From positions 372,001-436,000 of the forward strand of contig NZ_CP063356.1 of the NCBI RefSeq assembly GCF_001866075.3: a stretch of 64,000 nt of DNA. Direction: 5' to 3'. The first letter of the stretch is position 1. Each line of letters opens with the position of its first letter. A model generated the notes under the pieces. It searched no databases. It was not told where the DNA came from and was given only the letters and a program-made list of their open reading frames with translations. Of the stretch, positions 1-7,443 are shown in pieces. The stretch is from Anaerobacillus isosaccharinicus (GTDB taxonomy: Bacteria; Bacillota; Bacilli; Bacillales; Anaerobacillaceae). The position numbers and the translations under genes were made by a program.

Positions 1-6
1 TACAAA

Positions 7-38
7 AAGACCTTTACCAACAATCCGGTAAAGGTCTT
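7..38 (-). terminator. Rho-independent terminator, minus strand
   Basis: A perfect 12-bp stem (AAGACCTTTACC with GGTAAAGGTCTT) encloses an 8-nt loop. The plus strand has an A-run just left of the stem, which gives a U-run for a minus-strand transcript. No gene upstream of it on that strand is recognisable within the window. Confidence 0.7.
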
Positions 39-184
39 GCTAACAACATTTCGTTGCCAACATAGCCGAGAGCATTAAACTCCGAAGTGACGACTATGTT
101 GTAAAAGCTACTCCCCTTTAAGGAGATATTAAACTGTATGTCATAATCATAGATAATTATGATAATGATGTCAATTATTATTTC

Positions 185-310
185 ATACCATTTTATCAAT
201 ATATTCCCCTTATATGATAAGATATTTTCTGAATATACAATCTACCTCTCTGAAACCTGTGATCCCATATGCACCGTTCTGTCCCATAGTTGGTGGAGGT
301 ATTATATGCA
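185..310 (-). pseudogene. Decayed 3' fragment of spoVR
   Basis: The minus strand over about 239-300 can be read as a stretch closely matching the C-terminus of SpoVR encoded at 41,764-42,401 (LHQLWDRTVHMGSQVSE here, [17 protein letters not shown] there). A TAG stop follows, and weaker similarity continues towards 185. The fragment is about 60 well-matched bases, far too short to function, and no other spoVR sequence surrounds it. It is either a relic of a second spoVR copy or a piece carried by a rearrangement. The similarity was seen by eye only. Confidence 0.65.
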
Positions 311-409
311 TATTCTGCATTATAAATATAATAATAATGCATTTCACTTATCAAAGAAATCATTTTACAATGAAAATACAAGTAAAATACTTAAGGGGTG
401 TGATTAAAT

Positions 410-715
410 ATTATTGAAACAAAGGAAGCTGAAAAGGCTTGGAACGCTTTTCGATTTGCAAATGCATGTTTAGGAAGAGAGCATGACTTACGTGTATTCT
501 TAATGGGGGAAGCAGTAGAGTGTGAACAAGTAACTCACGAAAAATATAATGTTGCAAACGAGTTGAACAAATACCTTGAAAACGATGGTACATTATTTGC
601 TTGTGGAACGTGCATCATTTCAAGAAAACTTGAAAATCAAAGGGTATGTCCAATTTCAACAATGAATGATTGTGTTGATTTAGTAGAATGGGCGGATAAG
701 GTAGTCACTTTCTAA
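410..715 (+). CDS. DsrE/DsrF-like small sulfur-relay family protein, start unclear
   Basis: The frame from 410 gives about 101 residues (IETKEAEKAWNAFRFAN..., then MGEAVECEQ and FACGTC) with the pattern of DsrE/DsrF/YchN-type proteins. These are small cytoplasmic alpha/beta proteins linked to sulfur transfer or redox. The Cys pair in ACGTC is typical of the family's possible active-site cysteine. An in-frame stop lies at 401-403 and no ATG precedes 503. A start at ATT (410 or 413) would sit just behind AAGGGGTG at 394-401. Starting at ATG 503 would discard the conserved N-terminal strand. The usual first strand is missing, so the gene may be truncated at its 5' end or rely on a rare start codon. 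Confidence 0.6.
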   Translation: MIETKEAEKAWNAFRFANACLGREHDLRVFLMGEAVECEQVTHEKYNVANELNKYLENDGTLFACGTCIISRKLENQRVCPISTMNDCVDLVEWADKVVTF

Positions 716-769
716 AGGTAGTGTCAAAAGTTCTATGAAAACTAAGGATCTCTGACACATACTACCATT

Positions 770-964
770 TTGGTTAGCTGAGACACCCGCCATCGCTCTT
801 GACAAACACGCCAATGGTTTAGCGAGAGGTTTAACAAGGGCGAAGAGGACAAAAGAAGGCATAGCTAAATAAGCCCTTGGTATTTCCATTTTAAACCATT
901 GGCAAGTTCGGTTTGTCAAGAGTGCGCTCCGCCGATGGCTAGGAAGGGCTCAGCTAAACAAAAG
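770..964. repeat. Long imperfect inverted repeat next to the IS6-like transposase
   Basis: The segment from TTGGTTAGCTGAG (about 770-782) through CTCTTGACAAAC (796-807) and CCAATGGTTT (811-820) is repeated in inverted order as AAACCATTGG (893-902), GTTTGTCAAGAG (911-922) and CTCAGCTAAACAAA (949-962). The arms carry indels, so the transcript would form a large imperfect hairpin of about 195 nt. It ends at the transposase stop codon and may be the 3' end of that IS, but a matching end on the other side of the transposase was not found. Confidence 0.6.
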
Positions 965-2398
965 TTAGGCAGTTTGCTTACTTATCCAATCCTGGGCAAG
1001 ACCAATAAGAGTTGTCCATCTAGCAGGCATGTTTGGAAGCTTATCTAGCTCAGGAAGCGTTACTGGTACTTTCCCTTCTAAAGCTGAATGTGGTCTTAGA
1101 AAGTTAAAGTAAGCAACGAACAAGGTCACAAAAGAAACAGAACCATGTTCTGACCCGAAACCATGAGTGGATCGATAGTTTCCTTTAAAGGTACGATTTA
1201 GCCGCTCGATAATTTGTTTGAGAGGTCGATATTCCTTTGATACCTCGTCTTCGTTGGTTAAGCCAATTACCTGAATCACCTCAAACGGGATTTGATGCTG
1301 GGCAAAAAAGTGTTGTGCTAATAAGTAAATGGGATTGCCATCGACAACGAAAGTTAGGTTTTCTGGGATTTTCCTAAGCTTTAACAACACTTCGTCTATC
1401 GCTTTAATAGCCGTAGCTGTATCTCGATTGGGTGACACAGGATAAGAGAGAATGACTTTCTTCACGGCATCAAAAAAGAAAAACAGGTAATGCCAACGGC
1501 CATTTACGCGGATGTATGTTTCGTCACCACAGAATTGATCTGAAAGCTCGTAAGGATAGTGATCAATATAAGGTTTCAACCACAATGCCACACTATTTTC
1601 GTAATTTAAAATGCTTTGATGAGAAATTGATACACCATGTACATCTTTCATCAACGCTGCTGTTTTACGGGCTGAAAGTCCATAATTGACGTGATAAGTC
1701 AAAATCAGTCCAAGCGTATGTGGAGACACATAAATTCTTGATAGATCAACTCTCGGTCTCTTTGGTGAATGCTTCGCTAATGGTTGAAAATCAATGTGAA
1801 ACTGGCGGTAAATATAGCGAAGTTTAAAGGCTTGAGGATCTTCTTTGAACCGATTTTTCTCTTTTTGAGTCATCGCATTACGTTTCTGTTGGTAATAAGA
1901 ACAAGCGTCGTTTTTACACTTGTACACATGGAAGTCTTTTCTTTCCTTCACTTTTTCGAGTGTTTTTGAACAGTGAGGGCATTTCAGGATTGCTTCCTTG
2001 AGATAACGGTTTTTCTCACTGAAAAGGCACGAACACACCTTACATTGATATTGTCCTTTCGCTCCATTGTTCGCATACAAGTAATCTGCTGGAGCACCAC
2101 ACGTAGGACATTTCATTGATAAAGGAACGGGTGTTGACTTCGATCGTCTTTGTACTGGTTTGAGAGGCTTCCCCTTAGTCTCCAGGTGTTCAGATAATAA
2201 AAGTCTAAAATCTAGTTTTTGGGGAACTTCAATGATCGGTAGATCATCAACTTGAAGCTTGCGATAAGGTTTATTAACTGGAGCTTCAGTCGGTTTATCA
2301 AACATGCTTTTCCCGATTAGTAGGGTAAGCAATGTTCGAATGACTTGTTCTTGGTAGTTTATAAAAGTAAGTAAATAGGTTATAATTTGAGGTAACAA
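965..2398 (-). CDS. IS6/IS240-like DDE transposase with N-terminal zinc ribbons
   Basis: The 477-residue protein has CxxC pairs near residues 98-101 (CPTCG), 118-121 and 140-143, which suggest two zinc-binding ribbons. An IS240-type DDE domain follows: the first Asp in CGDETYIRV (about residue 295), the second in FVVDGNP (about 350), and a Glu in the IIERLNRTFKG region (about 392). The motifs DETYIRVNGRWHY and ERLNRTFKGNYR are typical of the IS6/IS240 group. It is longer than ordinary IS6 transposases (about 230 residues) because of the N-terminal zinc region. The frame is intact. Terminal repeats and target duplication could not be assigned; the inverted repeat at 770-964 may be one end. It stands upstream of the MFS gene, divergently oriented. 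Confidence 0.8.
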   Translation of the reverse strand: MLPQIITYLLTFINYQEQVIRTLLTLLIGKSMFDKPTEAPVNKPYRKLQVDDLPIIEVPQKLDFRLLLSEHLETKGKPLKPVQRRSKSTPVPLSMKCPTCGAPADYLYANNGAKGQYQCKVCSCLFSEKNRYLKEAILKCPHCSKTLEKVKERKDFHVYKCKNDACSYYQQKRNAMTQKEKNRFKEDPQAFKLRYIYRQFHIDFQPLAKHSPKRPRVDLSRIYVSPHTLGLILTYHVNYGLSARKTAALMKDVHGVSISHQSILNYENSVALWLKPYIDHYPYELSDQFCGDETYIRVNGRWHYLFFFFDAVKKVILSYPVSPNRDTATAIKAIDEVLLKLRKIPENLTFVVDGNPIYLLAQHFFAQHQIPFEVIQVIGLTNEDEVSKEYRPLKQIIERLNRTFKGNYRSTHGFGSEHGSVSFVTLFVAYFNFLRPHSALEGKVPVTLPELDKLPNMPARWTTLIGLAQDWISKQTA

Positions 2399-2568
2399 CT
2401 TGTCACTTCCTCTTTCTTTGGGATTTGTGTGTGTGTGGTTACCTCACTAATACCTTAGAATTCTGGGGGTGGCAAGTTTTTTGCTTATAAAGCCCTCTAA
2501 GCTAGGATTTAATAGCCTATTTCTATATAAAGTTTTGACAATACGTTTCTAAAGAAGAGGGTGACTAA

Positions 2569-2595
2569 ATGAAACGAAGTAGGTGCTCAGAATGA
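2569..2595 (+). CDS. Possible 8-residue leader peptide upstream of the MFS gene
   Basis: An ATG at 2569 follows a strong ribosome site (AGAAGAGGGTG, 2552-2562) and opens a frame of eight codons (MKRSRCSE). Its TGA at 2593-2595 overlaps the ATG of the transporter at 2592 (ATGA). This is the geometry of translational coupling. It could instead be a remnant of an upstream gene cut off by the neighbouring IS. The main support is the ribosome site, which is better placed for this ATG than for the MFS start. Confidence 0.35.
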   Translation: MKRSRCSE

Positions 2596-3866
2596 CTAAT
2601 GCGTATGACTCGGTGGCGAAATATGTCGAGACCGCAGAGAAACAAAAAAAATTATATAAACGTACGTTACTCATCGTTAGCATCTCTCAAATTTTTGGTG
2701 GAGCGGGGTTAGCTGCTGGAATAACAGTAGGTGCACTTCTAGCTCAACAAATGATGGGCACAGATGCCTGGGCTGGTGTCCCAGCTGCATTATTTACTCT
2801 CGGTTCTGCGGGAGCAGCATTTATCGTTGGGAAACTATCACAGCAACACGGTAGACGTATTGGATTAACAGCAGGTTTTATGGCTGGTGGAATAGGAGCT
2901 TTAGGTGTAGTTTCTGCTGCGATTATTAATAGTCTATTCCTCTTATTTATTTCCCTAGTTATATATGGCGCGGGTACGGCAACAAATTTACAAGCTCGTT
3001 ATGCTGGAACTGACCTAGCTAATAAGAATCAACGTGCAACTGCAATAAGCATTGCCATGGTATCTGCAACTTTGGGAGCATTTGCGGGTCCCAACCTAGT
3101 AGGAGTGATGGGCGATTTTGCAACTCAAATTGGAATTCCTGCTCTTAGTGGTCCATTTATTTTATCTGGTTCAGCATTTATATTAGCTGGTCTCGTCATT
3201 TTTTTATTTCTAAGACCTGACCCTTTTTTAATAGTAAAAGCTATGAATGTGAATATTGAGAATAACGAAGAAATAATTACAACATCTGAACAAGAGAAAA
3301 ATAAGCGCGGAATTACCGTTGGAGCAACGGTTATGATTATTTCGCAAATGGTAATGATCGCTATTATGACGATGACACCGGTCCATATGGGCCATCACGG
3401 TCACGGACTTAGTGAAATTGGCTTTGTTATTGGCGTTCATATCGGTTCGATGTATTTGCCATCACTAATTACAGGTGTTTTAGTAGATAAGATAGGTAGA
3501 ACGTCAATGGCCATAGCTTCTGGGGTGACGTTGCTCCTATCCGGAATGATTGCTGCACTCGCTCCAAGTGATTCTTTATTTTATTTAGTTATTGCATTAG
3601 CATTGCTAGGGTTGGGCTGGAATTTTGGTTTAATTAGTGGTACAGCACTTATTATAGATTCCACAGAGGTTTCATCTCGTGCCAAAACACAAGGAACAAT
3701 CGATGTTTTTATTGCTTTAGCTGGGGCATCCGGTGGAGCAATGTCTGGTATAGTTGTTGCTAGCTCTAGCTATACAACATTATCTTTATTAGGTGGTTTT
3801 TTGTCGTTGCTGCTTATTCCCGTAGTGGTTTGGTCACGTCGAGGGAATAAATATTTTGATAATTAA
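2592..3866 (+). CDS. Major facilitator superfamily transporter
   Basis: The protein has about 424 residues and twelve predicted hydrophobic segments in two groups of six. The loop between helices 2 and 3 carries GKLSQQHGRR, a variant of the MFS signature GxLaDrxGRR, and the second half has the matching LVDKIGRTS. A central hydrophilic linker (about residues 208-240) separates the halves, and a His/Gly-rich stretch HMGHHGHG precedes helix 8. The substrate cannot be told from sequence. I start at ATG 2592, which overlaps the stop of a short leader; a GTG at 2583 is also possible. A terminator hairpin follows at 3983-4020. The nearest relatives are probably drug or metabolite exporters. Confidence 0.85.
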   Translation: MTNAYDSVAKYVETAEKQKKLYKRTLLIVSISQIFGGAGLAAGITVGALLAQQMMGTDAWAGVPAALFTLGSAGAAFIVGKLSQQHGRRIGLTAGFMAGGIGALGVVSAAIINSLFLLFISLVIYGAGTATNLQARYAGTDLANKNQRATAISIAMVSATLGAFAGPNLVGVMGDFATQIGIPALSGPFILSGSAFILAGLVIFLFLRPDPFLIVKAMNVNIENNEEIITTSEQEKNKRGITVGATVMIISQMVMIAIMTMTPVHMGHHGHGLSEIGFVIGVHIGSMYLPSLITGVLVDKIGRTSMAIASGVTLLLSGMIAALAPSDSLFYLVIALALLGLGWNFGLISGTALIIDSTEVSSRAKTQGTIDVFIALAGASGGAMSGIVVASSSYTTLSLLGGFLSLLLIPVVVWSRRGNKYFDN

Positions 3867-3982
3867 TATTACAACTAACATTAATGTTTTGTTTATTTGG
3901 AAGATACTTTGGAAAGAAAATCCAGTAAAGTTTTATTAATAATATTGTCACTTTGACACCAGGAATTTATAAATTCTCATAA

Positions 3983-4020
3983 AAGAAGAGGACTACTTCC
4001 AAAGAAGTAGCCCTCTTCTT
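3983..4020. terminator. Bidirectional terminator between convergent genes
   Basis: Seventeen-base arms (3983-3999 and 4004-4020) pair at 16 positions around a CAAA loop: AAGAAGAGGACTACTTC with GAAGTAGCCCTCTTCTT. It lies between the convergent MFS and SLC13 genes, with A-rich sequence on the left and T-rich on the right, so it can serve both. A close relative of this hairpin recurs at 9498-9530. Confidence 0.8.
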
Positions 4021-4056
4021 TACGAAATTCTTCTCACGACCACTGTTCGGGTGACT

Positions 4057-5850
4057 TTAAATGTAGAAAAAGTAAATCATTAAAACGGAAACAATAAGAA
4101 AGATAAGACTCATAAGGCTACCAGCTCTTAAATAGTCAGCATTTCTGTATCCTCCTGAATTCATGAGGAAAGCATTCACCTGATGAGTTGGCAAAAGAAA
4201 GGAGTTAGAAGCCGATATAGCTACTAATAAAGCAAGACCAGTGGGATCTATTCCAAAGGAATTTGCCATCATAATTACAATTGGAACTAACAGCACGGTA
4301 GCGGCTACATTTGACATAAAGAGAGAGAAAAACATTGTTAAAATTCCGATAACCAACAATATGGCTAATGTTCCCCAACCCCCAACAAGGTTGACAATAC
4401 TTGTCGCAGTAAGCTCAGCGGCACCACTTTTTTCAAAGGCTGTTCCTAAAGGAATTAACCCTGCAAGCAGAAATACTGTTTTCCAATCAATTGCCGGATA
4501 AATTTCTTTTTTAGGAATAACACCCAGGAGAATCATTAGTAAAGCCCCTGTAAAAAAGCTGAGTGAAAGCTGAAATCCAAATAAAACAAGACCGAGTGCA
4601 ACCGCAATAGAAAATAACGCGTGTTTCTTCTTATCAGTTTTCGCATCAAGTTCAGGTGGATTAATGTCTGTAATAATCGCAAAATCTCGAGTCGCTTTCA
4701 TACTAGCTATATTCTCCCAGGTACCGAAAACTATCATCATCATACCTGACTCAAAAGGAACTTCCTTTATATTATGTTTTTCTCCTTCCCGTGTAATAAT
4801 AGCAATTGGTTCTAATTTGTAATTTTTTCTAAAACCTATTTCTTCAAGTTTCTTGCCAATTACCTCAGATCTAGGTGGTATCATAATTTCTGCAAAACCT
4901 ACATGATCTTCATTATCTAAATTTGAGAAAATGGCTAATTCATCTTTCAGCTTAACATGATGGTCATAGGCAAAAGCTGTGACAGCATCTTTATTGCCTA
5001 AAACTGCAAGGGTCTGATTTGCTTGAAGTCGTGTTTTGCGCCACGGACTATATAAGTGGCTTCCTTCTTCACTTAGGGCAATAATATGAATTGAGTATTT
5101 TTTCCAAATGTCAAGTTCCTCAATAGACTTTCCATTTAGAGAGCTGTTTACAGTAATTTCCAATTCATAAATATCTTCAGGTAATTCATAGGTTTTACGA
5201 ATTACCTCAGTTACACTTGGTATTGTTTTTCCTTGGGCTTTAGGGAGCACCCAATCACTTAAAAGATAAAAGTATAGTAAACCCGCACCAAGTAAAGCAA
5301 GGCCAACTGGCGTAACACTGAAAAGATTGAACGGTTCATTTCCCGCTTTTAAAAGCAAATCATTTAAGATGATAAGTGGACCTGATGCAACCATTGTAAT
5401 GGTTCCACCAAGTATTGCTGCAAACCCCATTGGCATAATCAGTTTGGAAGCAGGTATATTGGCTTTTTTACCGATTTTCCGAAGAGCAGGAAGAAAAAGT
5501 GCTGCCGCTCCAATGTTTTGCATAAAAGAAGAAATAATACCAACCGTTGCTGAAGTACTAACCATTACATTTTTGTCTTTTTCTCCAACTCGTTTTGTAA
5601 TGAATTCAGCCACAACTGTCATAATGCCTGAGCGATCAACCCCATAGCCTATTAGCATAACAGCAATTACTGAAATAACAGCATTTGAGGAAAATCCCAT
5701 GAATGCTTCTGACGCAGTAATAACTCCAGTCCAAGGAAGGATAACCATAATTAGTACTGCAACAAGGTCTGTCCGTAACTTTTCCGTCACAAACAGTACT
5801 ATAGCTAATATCAGAACACCAAAAGTGATTAAAATGTCAAGTGTCATCAT
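4057..5850 (-). CDS. SLC13/DASS-family permease with two RCK-C (TrkA-C) domains
   Basis: This 597-residue membrane protein has an N-terminal bundle of hydrophobic segments (about 1-200), a cytoplasmic insert (about 215-390), and a second membrane bundle (about 405-597). The insert has two tandem modules resembling TrkA-C domains, for example ELEITVNSSLNGKSIEELD and IPPRSEVIGKKLEEIGF. The membrane part belongs to the ion-transporter superfamily of DASS and ArsB; the family SNxxST-like region appears as SASNSFLLPTHQVN. Bacterial members with this layout import sulfate, dicarboxylates or other anions with sodium. The gene has its own ribosome site and runs convergent to the MFS gene. The substrate is not determined. 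Confidence 0.85.
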   Translation of the reverse strand: MMTLDILITFGVLILAIVLFVTEKLRTDLVAVLIMVILPWTGVITASEAFMGFSSNAVISVIAVMLIGYGVDRSGIMTVVAEFITKRVGEKDKNVMVSTSATVGIISSFMQNIGAAALFLPALRKIGKKANIPASKLIMPMGFAAILGGTITMVASGPLIILNDLLLKAGNEPFNLFSVTPVGLALLGAGLLYFYLLSDWVLPKAQGKTIPSVTEVIRKTYELPEDIYELEITVNSSLNGKSIEELDIWKKYSIHIIALSEEGSHLYSPWRKTRLQANQTLAVLGNKDAVTAFAYDHHVKLKDELAIFSNLDNEDHVGFAEIMIPPRSEVIGKKLEEIGFRKNYKLEPIAIITREGEKHNIKEVPFESGMMMIVFGTWENIASMKATRDFAIITDINPPELDAKTDKKKHALFSIAVALGLVLFGFQLSLSFFTGALLMILLGVIPKKEIYPAIDWKTVFLLAGLIPLGTAFEKSGAAELTATSIVNLVGGWGTLAILLVIGILTMFFSLFMSNVAATVLLVPIVIMMANSFGIDPTGLALLVAISASNSFLLPTHQVNAFLMNSGGYRNADYLRAGSLMSLIFLIVSVLMIYFFYI

Positions 5851-5901
5851 GTATGAGCTCCTTTCATTTTTCTACATCATTCAAAATTTCCATTGCCTTA
5901 A

Positions 5902-6225
5902 TTATCGATAGATAAGTTTTGTGAAATTGCATTTTAAAAAAATTTGTAAAAAATCACCTAATCGAACAACATTTAAAATCATTTTCGTTTCTCTACGATT
6001 AATTTTATGTTTTCTTTTCTTACCCCTTATTTGAAATCCTACAAGTATAATTCCCATTTTAAGGTTTAAATATGTTGTATGTAGAATTTCATTTTTATTG
6101 CGTAGTACCGTTGTAATACCATGAAAATACTTATTTTCATTCTGGTGGTGTATTTCTGTTTTAAAATACATGAATGACTGCGTAGCAATTGAATTTGCTG
6201 TTTTTTCATCTTTCTTCTTAGCCAT
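5902..6225 (-). CDS. Hypothetical small basic protein
   Basis: The 107-residue frame begins MAKKKDEKTANS and is rich in Lys, Asn and Ile. No family is recognised. It lies between the SLC13 gene and the divergent RND operon, 51 bp upstream of the SLC13 start on the same strand. The candidate ribosome site (ACAGGTAC) is weak. The AT-rich composition means a chance frame of this length is possible, and I treat it as uncertain. Confidence 0.3.
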   Translation of the reverse strand: MAKKKDEKTANSIATQSFMYFKTEIHHQNENKYFHGITTVLRNKNEILHTTYLNLKMGIILVGFQIRGKKRKHKINRRETKMILNVVRLGDFLQIFLKCNFTKLIYR

Positions 6226-6277
6226 AAGTACCTGTCAGTTTAGGTGTACAGTTTCCACTTATAAAATTAAGATATCA

Positions 6278-6330
6278 TTGACATTTAATAAAATAGCATT
6301 TAATATACTTATTGTAAGTAAGTACTTACA
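6278..6330 (+). promoter_or_regulatory. Promoter and TetR-type operator of the RND exporter operon
   Basis: A consensus -35 (TTGACA, 6278-6283) and a -10 (TAATAT, 6301-6306) are separated by exactly 17 bp. Immediately downstream is an 18-bp palindrome (6313-6330) with perfect 8-bp arms TGTAAGTA and TACTTACA around AG, overlapping the expected start of transcription. A TetR repressor encoded at the end of the operon (8866-9429) is the obvious ligand, which implies autoregulation. The binding itself is inferred. Confidence 0.7.
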
Positions 6331-6393
6331 TTCATTTATGTAAATTTGTATTGAAATTTCTAAATCATTATACGAGGAGGTACAACAAAAGGT

Positions 6394-7443
6394 ATGAAAA
6401 GTCTAATAGCCCGACTACTTATCCGAAAACCCGCGAAGAGCGTATTTATTTCTTTACTTATAATCGTGATTCTATTAACTGGTGTTCAATTTATTGAGAT
6501 GAAAACGGGAAACGATACGCTAGTAGAACCTCACACCACAGTTTATCTAGATAATGAAATGCTTGGTTACGAGTTTGGGGGAGAATCTGTAATTATCTTA
6601 TTTGAAGCTGAATCCTTAGAGTCACTTTTATCAGTAGATACATTTGAAGTAATGGAATTGATAACAACTTTTTCGAAAAAGCAAAAGAACATCATTCATA
6701 GTGTTGTCAGTCCTTACACTATGCTTGAGGTAATTCTGAAACAACAGCGGAATCTTGCAGAATCGGGACTTGATGAAGTAACAGATGGGTTGGTAAATAT
6801 ATCAGACCAACTGACGAGTACGAATCAGCAAACATCACAATCTCTTAAAGAAATGGGTAGTCGAATCGACAAATTTGCTAGTCAAAGTGATGCCTTCTAT
6901 CAAGGAATTCCACAGGAACAAGACACACTCAATAAATTATTATATGAGCATAACGGAAATGGTGAACTTCGTAGTGGTTTTGCAGATATGGTTACCGATG
7001 ACCGCTATACTTCTATGATAATAACTTTTCGTGGTGGAGTTTCAGACAGTGATAAAAATGACTTTATAAAAGGATTATCGAAATCTTATAATGAGAGACT
7101 TTACCCTGAGCTAGATATCATCATTTCTGGAAAACCGGTACTCGACGATGATATCCGTCGATCAATGCAGGAGAGTATTCAACAGATGCTTGCATTATCT
7201 TCTGTTTTTATGGTACTTATTCTATTAATTGTTTTTCGTGTTTCCTGGCGCCTACTTCCACTTGCAATAATTTTCATAGCTTTACTTGGTACCGTCGGAG
7301 TAATGGGATGGATTGGGATACCAGTAACAATGGTTTCAATGGCAGTATTTCCAATTCTTATTGGCTTAGGTATTGACTATGCAATCCAATTTCAAAGTCG
7401 CTATACAGAAGAAATGGGAAAGGAAGTGAAAACGGATGGGTAA
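6394..7443 (+). CDS. RND/MMPL-type exporter, N-terminal part (gene split by frameshift)
   Basis: The 349 residues carry one N-terminal transmembrane helix, a large extracytoplasmic domain (about 35-255) with coiled-coil-like stretches, then helices 2-4, including the GLGIDYAIQFQSRY motif of RND/MMPL permeases. The frame stops at TAA 7441-7443. Reading continues in the next frame from ATG 7436 with the expected helices 5 and 6, so one gene of about 810 residues has been split inside its first sterol-sensing-like bundle. Deleting the T at 7441 would restore KTDGKVTKT. A natural 8-base overlap with two polypeptides is less likely but possible. The ribosome site GAGGAGG is at 6374-6380. Confidence 0.8.
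   Translation: MKSLIARLLIRKPAKSVFISLLIIVILLTGVQFIEMKTGNDTLVEPHTTVYLDNEMLGYEFGGESVIILFEAESLESLLSVDTFEVMELITTFSKKQKNIIHSVVSPYTMLEVILKQQRNLAESGLDEVTDGLVNISDQLTSTNQQTSQSLKEMGSRIDKFASQSDAFYQGIPQEQDTLNKLLYEHNGNGELRSGFADMVTDDRYTSMIITFRGGVSDSDKNDFIKGLSKSYNERLYPELDIIISGKPVLDDDIRRSMQESIQQMLALSSVFMVLILLIVFRVSWRLLPLAIIFIALLGTVGVMGWIGIPVTMVSMAVFPILIGLGIDYAIQFQSRYTEEMGKEVKTDG

Noticed and set aside
214-417. A 67-residue plus-strand frame upstream of the DsrE-like gene
   Set aside because: It overlaps the decayed spoVR fragment, has no ribosome site and no plausible protein composition.
5327-5911. Plus-strand frames antisense to the SLC13 gene (106 and 70 residues)
   Set aside because: They are mirror frames of an obvious membrane-protein gene and have no initiation signals.
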